A stretch of 64,000 nt of DNA, from the NCBI RefSeq assembly GCF_019226825.1, contig NZ_CP076643.1:3038001-3102000 (forward strand), given 5' to 3'. The notes beneath the pieces were generated by a model. That model was not told the origin of the DNA, did not search any database, and saw nothing but the letters and a program-made list of their open reading frames with translations. The DNA is from Vibrio ostreae. GTDB lineage: Bacteria; Pseudomonadota; Gammaproteobacteria; Enterobacterales; Vibrionaceae. Shown here piece after piece: positions 51,772 to 61,932 of the stretch (the stretch's first letter is position 1; every line of letters starts with the position of its first letter). The position numbers were made by a program, and so were the translations under genes.

Positions 51772-51870
51772 CTACCTTTTGCGTGCAAAAGAAGTAGTAT
51801 CCCGCAGCGTATCCTCTACGGGCTTTGCTGCGGATAATTCTTTTATAGAAAGTACTAGGAGTGAATAGTG
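51772..51870 (+). promoter_or_regulatory. Probable S4-binding alpha-operon leader (Alpha_RBS type)
   Basis: The leader between the candidate promoter and the rpsM GTG folds a stem ccgcagc/gctgcgg around an inner loop with TCCTCTACGGGC. In E. coli the corresponding leader forms a pseudoknot over the GTG start of rpsM that S4 stabilises to repress translation. Place, GTG start and stem agree; identity needs a covariance-model search. Confidence 0.5.
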
Positions 51871-52224
51871 GCCCGTATAGCAGGCATTAACATTCCTGAT
51901 CAAAAACATGCAGTAATCGCGCTTACCGCGATTTACGGCATCGGTAAGACTCGCTCTCAAGCTATCCTAGCTGAAGTGGGTATCGCTGAAAATGTTAAGA
52001 TCAGTGAACTAACAGAAGATCAGATCAATCTACTGCGTGATGGTGTAGCTAAGTACACTGTAGAGGGTGATCTACGTCGTGAAGTATCCATGAACATCAA
52101 GCGTCTTATGGACCTTGGCTGCTACCGTGGTCTTCGTCACCGTCGCAGTCTACCACTACGTGGACAGCGTACTAAAACCAATGCTCGCACCCGTAAGGGT
52201 CCGCGTAAGCCGATCAAAAAGTAA
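51868..52224 (+). CDS. rpsM: 30S ribosomal protein S13
   Basis: A 118-residue head protein, starting with [23 protein letters not shown]; ending [21 protein letters not shown]. First gene of the alpha operon. Confidence 0.98.
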   Translation: MARIAGINIPDQKHAVIALTAIYGIGKTRSQAILAEVGIAENVKISELTEDQINLLRDGVAKYTVEGDLRREVSMNIKRLMDLGCYRGLRHRRSLPLRGQRTKTNARTRKGPRKPIKK

Positions 52225-52237
52225 TCGGGAAGGGTAG

Positions 52238-52633
<396 letters not shown>

Positions 52634-52660
52634 CGTTTCTGGGAACATTGGAGAAAGATC

Positions 52661-53281
52661 ATGGCAAGATATTTGGGTCCTAAGCTGAAGCTTAGCCGCC
52701 GCGAAGGTACTGACTTGTTCCTTAAGTCAGGCGTTCGTGCGATTGATACCAAGTGTAAAATCGATAACGCACCAGGTGTACACGGCGCACGTCGCGGTCG
52801 TCTATCTGAGTATGGCGTTCAGCTTCGCGAGAAGCAAAAAGTTCGTCGTATGTACGGCGTTCTAGAAAAACAATTCCGTAACTACTACAAAGAAGCAGCT
52901 CGCCTTAAAGGTAACACCGGTGAGAACCTACTTCAGCTTCTTGAAGGTCGTCTGGACAACGTAGTTTACCGTATGGGCTTTGGCGCAACTCGCGCAGAAG
53001 CACGTCAGCTGGTTAGCCACAAAGCTATCCTGGTTAACGGTAAAGTTGTAAACGTTCCTTCTTTCAATGTTGCGGCCAACGACGTTGTTGCAATCCGTGA
53101 GAAAGCGAAAGCGCAATCTCGCGTAAAAGCGGCTCTTGAAGTTGCTGAACAACGCGAAAAACCAACTTGGATTGAAGTAGATGCAAGCAAGATGGAAGGT
53201 ACTTTCAAGCGTTTGCCTGAACGTTCTGATCTATCAGCTGACATCAACGAACAATTGATCGTCGAGCTTTACTCTAAGTAA
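52661..53281 (+). CDS. rpsD: 30S ribosomal protein S4
   Basis: A 206-residue 16S-binding assembly initiator and known repressor of the alpha operon. [21 protein letters not shown] opens it; the S4 RNA-binding domain [20 protein letters not shown] is present. Confidence 0.98.
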   Translation: MARYLGPKLKLSRREGTDLFLKSGVRAIDTKCKIDNAPGVHGARRGRLSEYGVQLREKQKVRRMYGVLEKQFRNYYKEAARLKGNTGENLLQLLEGRLDNVVYRMGFGATRAEARQLVSHKAILVNGKVVNVPSFNVAANDVVAIREKAKAQSRVKAALEVAEQREKPTWIEVDASKMEGTFKRLPERSDLSADINEQLIVELYSK

Positions 53282-53305
53282 GGTTTAAACTAAAGAGAGG
53301 ACACA

Positions 53306-54298
53306 ATGCAGGGTTCTGTAACAGAATTTCTTAAGCCACGTCTTGTTGATATCGAACAAATCAGCACGACACACGCAAAAGTAACTCTTGAGCCATTAGA
53401 GCGTGGTTTCGGCCATACTCTTGGTAATGCACTTCGCCGTATTCTTCTATCTTCTATGCCGGGTTGTGCCGTAACAGAAGTAGAGATTGAAGGCGTACTT
53501 CACGAATACAGCACCAAAGAAGGTGTTCAGGAAGATATCCTTGAGATTCTACTGAACCTGAAAGGTCTGGCAGTTCGCGTTGCCGAAGGCAAAGATGAAG
53601 TGTTCATTACACTGAACAAATCAGGCTCGGGCCCTGTGGTTGCAGGTGACATCACCCATGATGGTGATGTAGAGATCGTAAACCCTGAACACGTTATTTG
53701 TCACTTAACGGATGACAACGCTGAGATCGCAATGCGTATCAAAGTTGAACGTGGTCGTGGTTATGTTCCAGCTTCTGCGCGTATCCATACTGAAGAAGAT
53801 GAGCGTCCAATTGGTCGTCTGCTTGTCGATGCTACATTCAGCCCAGTAGACAAAATTGCCTACTCTGTTGATGCAGCACGTGTTGAGCAGCGTACTGACT
53901 TGGACAAGCTTGTTATCGATATGGAAACAAACGGTACTCTTGAACCTGAGGAAGCTATCCGTCGTGCAGCAACTATTCTTGCTGAACAACTGGATGCATT
54001 CGTAGATCTTCGTGATGTACGTGTTCCTGAGGAGAAAGAAGAGAAGCCTGAATTCGATCCGATCCTACTGCGTCCTGTAGACGATCTTGAACTAACAGTT
54101 CGCTCTGCTAACTGTCTGAAAGCAGAAGCGATTCACTACATCGGTGATCTAGTACAGCGCACTGAGGTTGAGCTACTTAAAACGCCTAACCTTGGTAAGA
54201 AATCTCTTACAGAGATTAAAGACGTGCTTGCATCACGTGGTCTTTCTCTGGGCATGCGCCTGGAAAACTGGCCGCCAGCGTCCATCGCTGAAGATTAA
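53306..54298 (+). CDS. rpoA: DNA-directed RNA polymerase alpha subunit
   Basis: A 330-residue subunit. The N-terminal dimerisation domain has [26 protein letters not shown]; after a short linker the C-terminal domain ([26 protein letters not shown] ... [24 protein letters not shown]) binds UP elements and CRP. One residue longer than E. coli. Confidence 0.98.
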   Translation: MQGSVTEFLKPRLVDIEQISTTHAKVTLEPLERGFGHTLGNALRRILLSSMPGCAVTEVEIEGVLHEYSTKEGVQEDILEILLNLKGLAVRVAEGKDEVFITLNKSGSGPVVAGDITHDGDVEIVNPEHVICHLTDDNAEIAMRIKVERGRGYVPASARIHTEEDERPIGRLLVDATFSPVDKIAYSVDAARVEQRTDLDKLVIDMETNGTLEPEEAIRRAATILAEQLDAFVDLRDVRVPEEKEEKPEFDPILLRPVDDLELTVRSANCLKAEAIHYIGDLVQRTEVELLKTPNLGKKSLTEIKDVLASRGLSLGMRLENWPPASIAED

Positions 54299-54312
54299 TC
54301 GATACTAGTTAG

Positions 54313-54711
<399 letters not shown>

Positions 54712-54724
54712 TCGGTTCGCGATT

Positions 54725-54754
54725 AAAAAAGCCGAGCGTAAGCTCGGCTTTTTT
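54725..54754. terminator. Bidirectional terminator after rplQ
   Basis: A6, perfect 7-bp stem gccgagc/gctcggc with gtaa loop, T6. Shared with the convergent DUF2780 gene. Confidence 0.92.
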
Positions 54755-54809
54755 GTATCTGCAGATTCTGATATGCACACTCAACATTTTTGTTGGGTGT
54801 GCACTCTCA

Positions 54810-55316
54810 TCAATTCGCTGATGACGTTCCCCACAATTTGCTCAACGAGCCGAGCAGACCATCACTGGCACCCTGGCTGGTCAGGTACTGCAGCACCAGC
54901 GGTGCAAACTGACTAATCATACTTGGGTCAAGGCCCAATCCTTTGAACACATCATGGACTGCACTGAGGTTATTCAGGCCCGATAACGTATCCTTGCTGC
55001 CAGACAAATTCAGATTGGTTAACTGATCCATGCCGGGTAACAGTTGCCCCAGCTCTTCGCTGTTGCTTTCTGAGAGCTGATTTTGGGCCAGCGATAACAT
55101 CGCGCCAACCCCACCGGTGGCTTGTTGTGGCGAGACTGGTAGTTGGTTGGTCACCTGGGTGATCAAGCTCGAGTTACTTTCGGCCTGATTGAGCGTGCTG
55201 CTGACCATGCTGGCGAGGTCGTTGCTTTGATCTTTGCTGCCGAAATTGAGAAATGCAAAGCTGGGTGCGCTGAAAACGGTGCTGAGCACCAGCGCGGAGA
55301 CAATGGAGCGTTTCAT
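54810..55316 (-). CDS. DUF2780 family exported protein
   Basis: A 168-residue exported protein of unknown function. A signal peptide (MKRSIVSALVLSTVFSAPSFA) ends near residue 21; the mature part is Ser/Gln/Leu rich and contains VHDVFKGLGLDPSMISQFAPLVLQYL, the DUF2780-type core. The 28-residue upstream extension passes the fklB terminator and is rejected. Its place after rplQ and before an FKBP gene is conserved in Vibrio. Confidence 0.82.
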   Translation of the reverse strand: MKRSIVSALVLSTVFSAPSFAFLNFGSKDQSNDLASMVSSTLNQAESNSSLITQVTNQLPVSPQQATGGVGAMLSLAQNQLSESNSEELGQLLPGMDQLTNLNLSGSKDTLSGLNNLSAVHDVFKGLGLDPSMISQFAPLVLQYLTSQGASDGLLGSLSKLWGTSSAN

Positions 55317-55365
55317 AGATGAGTGCCATTCCTTAACTTTAGGCTCAGTGACCTTCATTCTAGCC

Positions 55366-55391
55366 AAAAAAAAGCGGCGCTGGGCGCCGCT
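55366..55391 (-). terminator. Rho-independent terminator of fklB (leftward)
   Basis: On the minus strand, perfect 8-bp stem (55373-55380 with 55384-55391), 3-nt loop, T8 (A tract 55366-55373 on plus). Confidence 0.88.
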
Positions 55392-55420
55392 TGATGTCAA
55401 TTTTTTGCGAATTCGTTGGA

Positions 55421-56041
55421 TTACAGGATAGCCAGCAGTTCCACTTCGAATACCAGGGCAGCAAATGGAGGGATTGCCGCGCCTGCGCCACGTTCACCGT
55501 AAGCAAGATCTTGAGGAACGTACAGTTTCCATTTTGAGCCAACAGGCATCAGTTGCAGCGCTTCTACCCAACCTTTGATTACACCGGTTACCGGGAATTC
55601 AGCAGGCTGGCCACGAGTGATTGAGCTGTCGAATACTGTGCCGTCAACCAGTTGACCGTGGTAGTGTACACGTACCGCTTTGTCTGCCGTTGGGATTTCG
55701 CCTTCACCCTGGCTGATCACTTCGTATTGCAGACCAGATTCCAGTACGGTGACTTCAGGGCGCAGAGCGTTGTCTTTCAGGAAAGATTCGCCTTCAGCCG
55801 CTGCAACTTTTGCTGCTTCCTGGCGAGTTTCTTCAGCGCGCATGTGAAGAGCTTGCAGAGCCTGGTTGATCTCGTCGATTTCGATAGCTGGCATGTCGCC
55901 AACCAGTGCAGTGGCAATACCCGCTGCGATCGCGTCAACACTCAGTCCTTCCAGACCGCTACCTGCCAGTTGTTGGCCCATTTGCAGACCGATACCGTAG
56001 CTAGCTTTTTGCTCTACAGTTTCAAATTTTACTTCAGACAT
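55421..56041 (-). CDS. fklB: FKBP-type peptidyl-prolyl isomerase FklB (FKBP22)
   Basis: A 206-residue cytosolic isomerase. The N-terminal helical dimerisation domain ([30 protein letters not shown]) is followed by the FKBP fold: [46 protein letters not shown] and [26 protein letters not shown]. Start [16 protein letters not shown] at 56041 is chosen over an eight-residue extension. Leftward, single gene with its own terminator. Confidence 0.96.
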   Translation of the reverse strand: MSEVKFETVEQKASYGIGLQMGQQLAGSGLEGLSVDAIAAGIATALVGDMPAIEIDEINQALQALHMRAEETRQEAAKVAAAEGESFLKDNALRPEVTVLESGLQYEVISQGEGEIPTADKAVRVHYHGQLVDGTVFDSSITRGQPAEFPVTGVIKGWVEALQLMPVGSKWKLYVPQDLAYGERGAGAAIPPFAALVFEVELLAIL

Positions 56042-56266
56042 AAAAGTCACTCTTTGTCGTGTCAAATAAAGCCCACAGGATAACAGTTTCGTCCGGGGGA
56101 TGAAACGTTCAGGCTGAATTCGTTACAATTGAGGTTTAAGGTGTGATTGAGCGCAGAATCCCGGCCAAAAAACATCAGGATTATGTCAACCTTTAGCAGA
56201 TCAGCGGCAAGCCCCTATACTCTCGGCACGTGAGTTTTTATACTGTGGTAAGGAATTTATGGACGG

Positions 56267-56873
56267 ATGAAAATGAATCGTCGACACAAGAAGAAGCAGC
56301 AGACCGATTATCTTGCCTTGGTTCAGAACCAGTGGGACTCTATTGACTGGCGTGAATATCAGCAACGTAGCGTGCAGTTGTGGCAGCGTTTACCTAAGCT
56401 GCACCAGCGCGCACTGATGGTTTTGGTGCCGGTCGTATTGATTCTGATGGTGATCCCGTTACCAGGGGGAGGATGATGCGGTGCAAGACACCGCTGCAGA
56501 GCCGCTTTCGGGTCAAATTCAGCGCGTTGCGGTCAACGTGAATACCCGCGGCTTGAGTGAAGAGCAGCAACAGAATACGCCTCAGGCTCAGACTCCTGGC
56601 CAGATACAGAGTACCGCCTGGCGTGAGTATATAGTGCAAAGTGGTGATACCCTGTCGCAGGTATTTCGTAATAATGATCTGTCGATGGCTGATCTCAATG
56701 ATCTGGTTAAAATCGAAGGCAGCGATAAGCCGCTGAGTCAGATCCGCGCAGGCCAGCTGATCCGTTTTAAACTGTCGAAAGACGGCAAGCTCGACATTTT
56801 ACAGCTGGAGAAAAACAATCAGTCGGTGATGTTTTTCCGTTTGTCTGACGGTGGATTTGGCCGCAGTAAATAG
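56267..56873 (+). pseudogene. OapA/LysM-like membrane protein, +1 frameshift at G5
   Basis: Two adjacent frames read as one protein. The first (from 56267, or the ATG at 56273) has a basic N-terminus and one membrane helix (residues about 48-65, LMVLVPVVLILMVIPLP) and stops at 56474-56476. The second, in the next frame, continues EDDAVQDTAAEPLSG and ends with an OapA/LysM-like domain: YIVQSGDTLSQVFRNNDLSMADLNDLVK. Taking one G out of 56465-56469 gives PLPGEDDAVQD without a break, about 201 residues. In Vibrio this gene normally encodes one OapA-family inner-membrane, peptidoglycan-binding protein. Assembly error is the likely cause. Confidence 0.85.
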
Positions 56874-56994
56874 CTTGCGATATGCTTAACCTGTCGCTGG
56901 GCGACTTTGGGGCCAGCGGCACAATGATCATCCCTATTCCAAACCAGCTCAGTTGACCCGGTTGTTCATTAAATCAGTACAGCCCGGACAGGGC

Positions 56995-57447
56995 TCATAC
57001 GCTGCGCAGCATGCCGACATGTTCGATGTCGTCTTCGAGGTAAATATCGGTCGTGGTGACAAACCCGTGCTGGCGATAAAATGCCTGTAAGTGAGCCTGG
57101 GCGCTGATCTCAATCGCCTGCTGTGGCCACAACTGTTGGCAATGCGTTAATGCCTGGCTGAGCAAGTCATGCCCGAGTCCGTTGCCGCGCGCGGATTGCA
57201 GGGTTGCAACCCGGCCGATACTGGCGTTGTCATAGCTGACGCCGGGAGGCAGCAGGCGGGCGCAGGCCACCAGTTGTTCTCCCTGGTAACCGAGCAGATG
57301 GCAGGCGCCGGGGGCATGATCTTTATTGTCCAGTTCCGGGTAAGGGCAAGTTTGTTCTACAACGAAGACATTGACCCGTAATTGCAGTAATTGATAGAGC
57401 TGAAAAGTACTGAGTTGGTCAAAAGTGAGGCATTGCCAGGTGATCAT
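56995..57447 (-). CDS. elaA: ElaA-family GNAT acetyltransferase
   Basis: A 150-residue GNAT protein. LYQLLQLRVNVFVVEQTCPYPELDNKD is the ElaA hallmark; the acetyl-CoA loop is IGRVATLQSARGNGLGHDLL; FYRQHGFV near the end is the usual strand-turn. Substrate unknown. Leftward, divergent from dbpA by about 170 bp. Confidence 0.92.
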   Translation of the reverse strand: MITWQCLTFDQLSTFQLYQLLQLRVNVFVVEQTCPYPELDNKDHAPGACHLLGYQGEQLVACARLLPPGVSYDNASIGRVATLQSARGNGLGHDLLSQALTHCQQLWPQQAIEISAQAHLQAFYRQHGFVTTTDIYLEDDIEHVGMLRSV

Positions 57448-57618
57448 GAATAACTCCTTGTATTGAAATGGCGCTCACTGTAGCAGCGCACCCTGCGCCT
57501 GGCATTAACAAAAGTTAAGAACGAAGCACAATAAAAAATTAAATTAATATTCACTGGTGATCCGGGGCAAAATAACGATAATAGCCGCTCGTTTTTTCGT
57601 CTGACTAAGGACACCCCC

Positions 57619-59001
57619 GTGACCTCCACCTCTTTTTCTGCCTTGAATCTCAAGCCTGAACTACTTTCTAACCTCGATACTATGGGGTTTACTCAAATGA
57701 CGCCGATTCAGGCCCAGTCATTGCCTGCTATCTTGCAAGGCCAGGACGTGATTGGTCAGGGTAAGACCGGCTCAGGTAAAACCGCGGCGTTTGGTCTGGG
57801 TGTGTTATCTAATCTGAACGTGAAACGCTTCCGTGTGCAGGCTCTGGTGTTGTGTCCGACCCGCGAACTGGCTGATCAGGTCGCGACTGATATCCGTACC
57901 CTGGGCCGCGCAATTCACAATATCAAAGTACTGACCCTGTGTGGGGGAATGCCGATGGGCCCGCAGATTGGCTCACTGGAGCATGGCGCACACATTCTGG
58001 TCGGCACTCCGGGCCGTATTCTTGACCACTTGAGTAAAGGACGCATCGATCTGTCTGAGCTCAATACTCTGGTGCTGGATGAAGCGGATCGTATGCTGGA
58101 AATGGGTTTCCAGGAAGCGCTGGATGCTATTATCGGCGCGGCACCAAAACAGCGCCAGACGCTGTTGTTCAGTGCCACTTATCCGAAAGCAATTGCGAAT
58201 ATTGCTCAGTCCGTCACGCATGATGCACTGATGATCAAAGTGGCAGCGACGCATGATACGTCTAGTATTCAGCAGTTGTTTTACAAGCTGGACGGAACCG
58301 AAGCGCGTGATGCGGCGCTGGAGACCTTACTGCTTAACCATCAACCTGAATCGGCGGTGGTGTTCTGTAATACCAAACGCGAAGTGCAGAATGTGGCCGA
58401 TGAGTTACATCATAAAGGCTTTAGTGTGGTTGAGCTGCATGGTGATATGGAGCAGCGTGAGCGCGACCAGGCACTGGTTCAGTTTGCCAACAAAAGTATT
58501 TCCATCTTAGTGGCCACTGATGTGGCGGCGCGCGGCCTTGATGTTGATAATCTGGATGCGGTGTTCAACTTTGAACTGTCACGTGATCCGGAAGTGCACG
58601 TGCACCGTATCGGCCGTACCGGCCGTGCGGGCAGCAAAGGCCTGGCGTTCAGCTTCTTCAGTGACAATGAAATGTACCGCGTGGCACAGATTGATGAATA
58701 CATGGATATCGCGATCAGCCCGGCGGTATTGCCGGCAGTGAAAGCAGGTGCCGAGCCGTATCAGGCTGGCATGGTGACCATTCAGATCGATGGCGGTAAG
58801 AAGCAGAAAGTGCGTCCGGGTGATATTCTGGGTGCGCTGACCGCCGGCGGTGCGCTGACAGCGGATCAGATCGGTAAGATCAATCTGATGCCAATGCGTG
58901 CCTATGTGGCGGTCAGTAAGAAAGTGGCCAAGCAGGCACTGCAGATCCTCGCCAACGGTAAGATCAAAGGCCGCCAATTCCGCGCCCGTCTGGTCAAGTA
59001 A
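57619..59001 (+). CDS. dbpA: ATP-dependent RNA helicase DbpA
   Basis: A 460-residue DEAD-box helicase for 50S assembly. Motif Q (FSALNLKPELLSNLDTMGFTQMTPIQ), Walker A GKTGSGKT at about 48-55, PTRELA, LDEADRML, SATYP, and DVAARGLD ... HRIGRTGRAG are all visible; the C-terminal RNA-binding domain (PGDILGALTAGGALTADQIGKI) recognises 23S hairpin 92 and defines DbpA. Starts with GTG at 57619 after TAAGGA. Confidence 0.96.
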   Translation: MTSTSFSALNLKPELLSNLDTMGFTQMTPIQAQSLPAILQGQDVIGQGKTGSGKTAAFGLGVLSNLNVKRFRVQALVLCPTRELADQVATDIRTLGRAIHNIKVLTLCGGMPMGPQIGSLEHGAHILVGTPGRILDHLSKGRIDLSELNTLVLDEADRMLEMGFQEALDAIIGAAPKQRQTLLFSATYPKAIANIAQSVTHDALMIKVAATHDTSSIQQLFYKLDGTEARDAALETLLLNHQPESAVVFCNTKREVQNVADELHHKGFSVVELHGDMEQRERDQALVQFANKSISILVATDVAARGLDVDNLDAVFNFELSRDPEVHVHRIGRTGRAGSKGLAFSFFSDNEMYRVAQIDEYMDIAISPAVLPAVKAGAEPYQAGMVTIQIDGGKKQKVRPGDILGALTAGGALTADQIGKINLMPMRAYVAVSKKVAKQALQILANGKIKGRQFRARLVK

Positions 59002-59006
59002 ACCGC

Positions 59007-59594
59007 TTACTTTACTCTCAGCCGGGCTTTAATCCGGCTGAGACTGATGGGGGTTATCCCCAGATAGGCAGCGATCAGGCTGTCGCTGATGCGCGGAATT
59101 AAGTCAGGAAACTGCTCGCACATCGCCTGATATCGTTGCTCTGGTCGCAGCAGTAACATGACTCTTTCTTTATGCTCTTTATGTATCAGTTGGGTTTCCA
59201 GCAGCTTGAGGTATAACGGGTGTGCTTCACTGCGCCACTGATGCAGGTGTTGCAGTGGCAGGCATAACAAAACGACCGGCGTCAGTGTCTCTAGTAAGTA
59301 GGGCGATGGCGTATTCTCAATCAGGTTTTCAAAACCGATAATCCAGTCCTCCTCCCAGTAAAACTCTTTACTGAATTCCTTACCCTGCTCAGTCAGATAA
59401 CTGGCGTGGCAGATTCCCTGGCTGACGAAGTAAAAGTGGCTTGGCATTTCGCCCTGATTAATCAGTATGTGCCGGGTTGGCAGTTCAAGCGGAAAAGCAC
59501 CGTCCAGCAGCTGCTCAATTTGTGTTTCACTGAAACCGTTTTGTTGCATCTGCTGATAAAATTGCTGTGAAATCGTATCGTGCGGCAATGCCAT
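59007..59594 (-). CDS. Crp/Fnr-family transcriptional regulator
   Basis: A 195-residue protein with an N-terminal cyclic-nucleotide-like beta-roll (FPLELPTRHILINQGEMPSHFYFVSQG) and a short C-terminal HTH (ISDSLIAAYLGITPISLSRIKARL). It is of the compact Crp/Fnr type often responding to unknown ligands; cAMP-contact residues of CRP are not preserved in clear form. Its stop lies 5 bp from the convergent dbpA stop. A 13-bp palindrome 60 bp upstream of its start may be its own operator. Confidence 0.85.
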   Translation of the reverse strand: MALPHDTISQQFYQQMQQNGFSETQIEQLLDGAFPLELPTRHILINQGEMPSHFYFVSQGICHASYLTEQGKEFSKEFYWEEDWIIGFENLIENTPSPYLLETLTPVVLLCLPLQHLHQWRSEAHPLYLKLLETQLIHKEHKERVMLLLRPEQRYQAMCEQFPDLIPRISDSLIAAYLGITPISLSRIKARLRVK

Positions 59595-60058
59595 CGGATG
59601 TCCTTGTTAAGCGATTATGTGCCAGCGATGAAGCAGAGGGATTAATGTGTTTAGACCAGATTCTGGTTTGACTGGCTAATGCTTTGTCCGCCGGGCACGG
59701 GTCGGGCAGCATGAAATTTTGACGTATTTTAGCCTAACGTCAGGCTTGGTTTCGAGTCATTTCCACACCACAGCACTGTCTCTATGCTTGTATCCATCAC
59801 GCTCACCAAGGGCGACTTTGTGGCTGGTGTCACACAACCACCCCCTGTTGCAGCAAGGCTTAGCAAGCGATTTGTTGCTGTTCACACTTCATCGCTGTGT
59901 AACCAGATAGTCACGATTTTGTTACTCAAATTTACCGTGATGCTGCAAATGTGCCAGTCCTATATCAGTTTTTCGAATAAAAAATGAAATTTTAGAATTT
60001 CAGGTAATAACAAGAACTGCCCATAATGCAAGCATTAATCGGGTAAGGGATGACGAAC
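59595..60058. other. Regulatory gap between the Crp/Fnr-type gene and cobA
   Basis: About 460 bp with no convincing gene; the 60-codon open frames here lack codon structure and ribosome sites. It holds divergent promoters for the regulator and for cobA-cysDN. Visible elements: palindrome ACCAGATTCTGGT (59655-59667), inverted repeat TGACGT-N11-ACGTCA (59720-59742), a CRP-like site (59819-59834), and an AT-rich stretch (59965-60010) suitable for CysB-type activation with a CATAAT box at 60022. Confidence 0.5.
59819..59834. promoter_or_regulatory. Candidate CRP-type site upstream of cobA-cysDN
   Basis: TGTGG-N6-TCACA matches nine of ten positions of the CRP consensus. It stands between the divergent Crp/Fnr-type gene (225 bp away) and cobA (225 bp away), so the regulated gene is not clear. 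Confidence 0.4.
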
Positions 60059-60934
60059 ATGGCGGGCTCAGAAACGGTGTCAACGCTGCAACATAAAACA
60101 CCACGTTTAGTGGCGATTGAATCAGGTAAGCAACCGGACGCGTTTAAGCGTATTGCTCGCAGCCAGCTGCAAGCTGGTGAAGTCGCTCTGGTTGGTGCCG
60201 GCCCTGGCGATCCTGAACTGTTGACGGTTAAAGCACTGAGCTATCTGCAACAGGCTGATGTGGTGTTGTACGACTACCTGGTTTCTGACGACATCATGGC
60301 ATTGATCCCGGATGAGACCATTCTGGTGTGCGTGGGCAAACGTGCCGGTCACCACAGTGTGCCGCAGGAGAAAACCAACCAGCTGTTGGTTGAGTTTGCC
60401 AAACAAGGTCATCGTGTCGTACGCATCAAAGGCGGCGATCCGTTTATGTTTGGTCGTGGCGGCGAAGAGCTGGAAGTGCTGTTCGATGCGGGAGTGTCAT
60501 TTCAGGTGATTCCCGGCATTACAGCCGCTGCTGGCGCAACAGCCTATGCGGGCATTCCGCTAACTCACCGAGATTATGCGCAGTCGGCGCTGTTTATTAC
60601 CGGTCATCTCAAAGCGGAAGCCGCGGCTGAAATGGACTGGTCAACCCTGGCTCGCAGCCAGCAAACGCTGGTGATTTATATGGGACTGATGAAATCCAGC
60701 ACCATAGCGCAGCAATTGATTGAGCATGGCCGCAGTGCCGGGACGCCGATCGCGATTATTGAGCGTGGGACTCAGTCAACCCAGAAAGTGTTTCGCGGTC
60801 AGCTCAGTGAACTGCCGCAGTTGGCCGCTAACGCTGAGTCACCGTCACTGATTGTGATTGGCGAAGTGGTGACTTTGGCCAACAAACTGACGTGGTTTGG
60901 TGACAATACCGCGCCGTCTACCCAAATTGCATAA
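60059..60934 (+). CDS. cobA: Uroporphyrinogen-III C-methyltransferase
   Basis: A 291-residue SAM-dependent enzyme that methylates uroporphyrinogen III twice to precorrin-2, the precursor of siroheme for sulfite reductase. [33 protein letters not shown] and the [21 protein letters not shown] region are the family motifs. The ATG at 60059 has AAGGGA eight bases upstream; an ATG at 60050 would add three residues. It lacks the CysG dehydrogenase half, so siroheme needs another enzyme. Precedes cysD by 72 bp with a short gaccc/gggtc hairpin between. Confidence 0.93.
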   Translation: MAGSETVSTLQHKTPRLVAIESGKQPDAFKRIARSQLQAGEVALVGAGPGDPELLTVKALSYLQQADVVLYDYLVSDDIMALIPDETILVCVGKRAGHHSVPQEKTNQLLVEFAKQGHRVVRIKGGDPFMFGRGGEELEVLFDAGVSFQVIPGITAAAGATAYAGIPLTHRDYAQSALFITGHLKAEAAAEMDWSTLARSQQTLVIYMGLMKSSTIAQQLIEHGRSAGTPIAIIERGTQSTQKVFRGQLSELPQLAANAESPSLIVIGEVVTLANKLTWFGDNTAPSTQIA

Positions 60935-61006
60935 CAAACATAATTCAAATTGCGAGACCCGCAGGGGTCTTTCAAGCCACCAGGCAGCTAAAAGGAAGCA
61001 CGCAAA

Positions 61007-61915
61007 ATGGATCAACAACGCTTAACCCATTTAAAACAGCTTGAGGCAGAAAGTATCCACATCATTCGTGAAGTGGCTGCCGAATTTGCCAACCCAGTGA
61101 TGATGTATTCGATCGGTAAAGATTCGTCGGTCATGCTTCATCTGGCGCGTAAAGCGTTTTATCCGGGCAAGATCCCATTCCCTCTGTTACACGTTGATAC
61201 CGACTGGAAATTCCGCGACATGATCGCGTTCCGTGATGCAACGGCGAAGAAATACGGTTTCGAACTGTTGGTACACAAAAACCCGGAAGGTTTGGCGATG
61301 GGGATCAACCCGTTTGACCACGGTTCTTCTAAGCACACTGACATCATGAAAACCCAGGGTCTGAAGCAGGCGCTGAACAAATACGGTTTTGATGCTGCGT
61401 TCGGTGGTGCCCGTCGTGATGAAGAGAAATCGCGTGCCAAAGAGCGTGTTTATTCATTCCGTGACAAGAACCATACCTGGGATCCAAAAAACCAGCGTCC
61501 AGAGCTGTGGAAAACTTACAACGGTCAGATCAATAAAGGCGAGAGCATCCGTGTTTTCCCACTATCGAACTGGACCGAGCTGGATATCTGGCAATACATC
61601 TACCTGGAAAACATTGAAATCGTTCCTCTGTACCTGTCGGATGTGCGTCCTGTGGTTGAGCGTGATGGCATGCTGATCATGGTTGATGATGACCGTATGA
61701 AACTGAAGCCGGGTGAAGAGATCCAGCATAAGAGCATACGTTTCCGTACTTTGGGTTGTTACCCGCTGACCGGCGCGGTGGAGTCGGAAGCGAAAACGTT
61801 GCCGGAAATCATCGAAGAAATGCTGGTTGCCACCTCAAGTGAGCGTCAGGGCCGTGCGATCGACCACGATTCGTCAGGATCGATGGAAATGAAAAAACGT
61901 CAAGGTTACTTCTAA
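61007..61915 (+). CDS. cysD: Sulfate adenylyltransferase subunit 2
   Basis: A 302-residue PP-loop ATP pyrophosphatase-type subunit that forms APS from ATP and sulfate. The PP-loop [15 protein letters not shown] is at about residues 33-47; [15 protein letters not shown] and [16 protein letters not shown] are conserved. AAGGAAG precedes the ATG. Co-transcribed with cysN 17 bp downstream. Confidence 0.97.
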   Translation: MDQQRLTHLKQLEAESIHIIREVAAEFANPVMMYSIGKDSSVMLHLARKAFYPGKIPFPLLHVDTDWKFRDMIAFRDATAKKYGFELLVHKNPEGLAMGINPFDHGSSKHTDIMKTQGLKQALNKYGFDAAFGGARRDEEKSRAKERVYSFRDKNHTWDPKNQRPELWKTYNGQINKGESIRVFPLSNWTELDIWQYIYLENIEIVPLYLSDVRPVVERDGMLIMVDDDRMKLKPGEEIQHKSIRFRTLGCYPLTGAVESEAKTLPEIIEEMLVATSSERQGRAIDHDSSGSMEMKKRQGYF

Positions 61916-61932
61916 GGGTCTAAGGAAAGAAA

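Noticed and set aside
56259..56270. Three-codon ATG frame (M-D-G-stop) just before the OapA-like gene
   Set aside because: Has an AAGGAA site but a three-codon ORF overlapping the next start by ATGA is more likely incidental; could be a coupling element but not supportable.
59719..59987. Short open frames of 60-67 codons in the gap before cobA
   Set aside because: No ribosome site, no codon bias, overlapping frames in the same DNA; the region is better read as regulatory.
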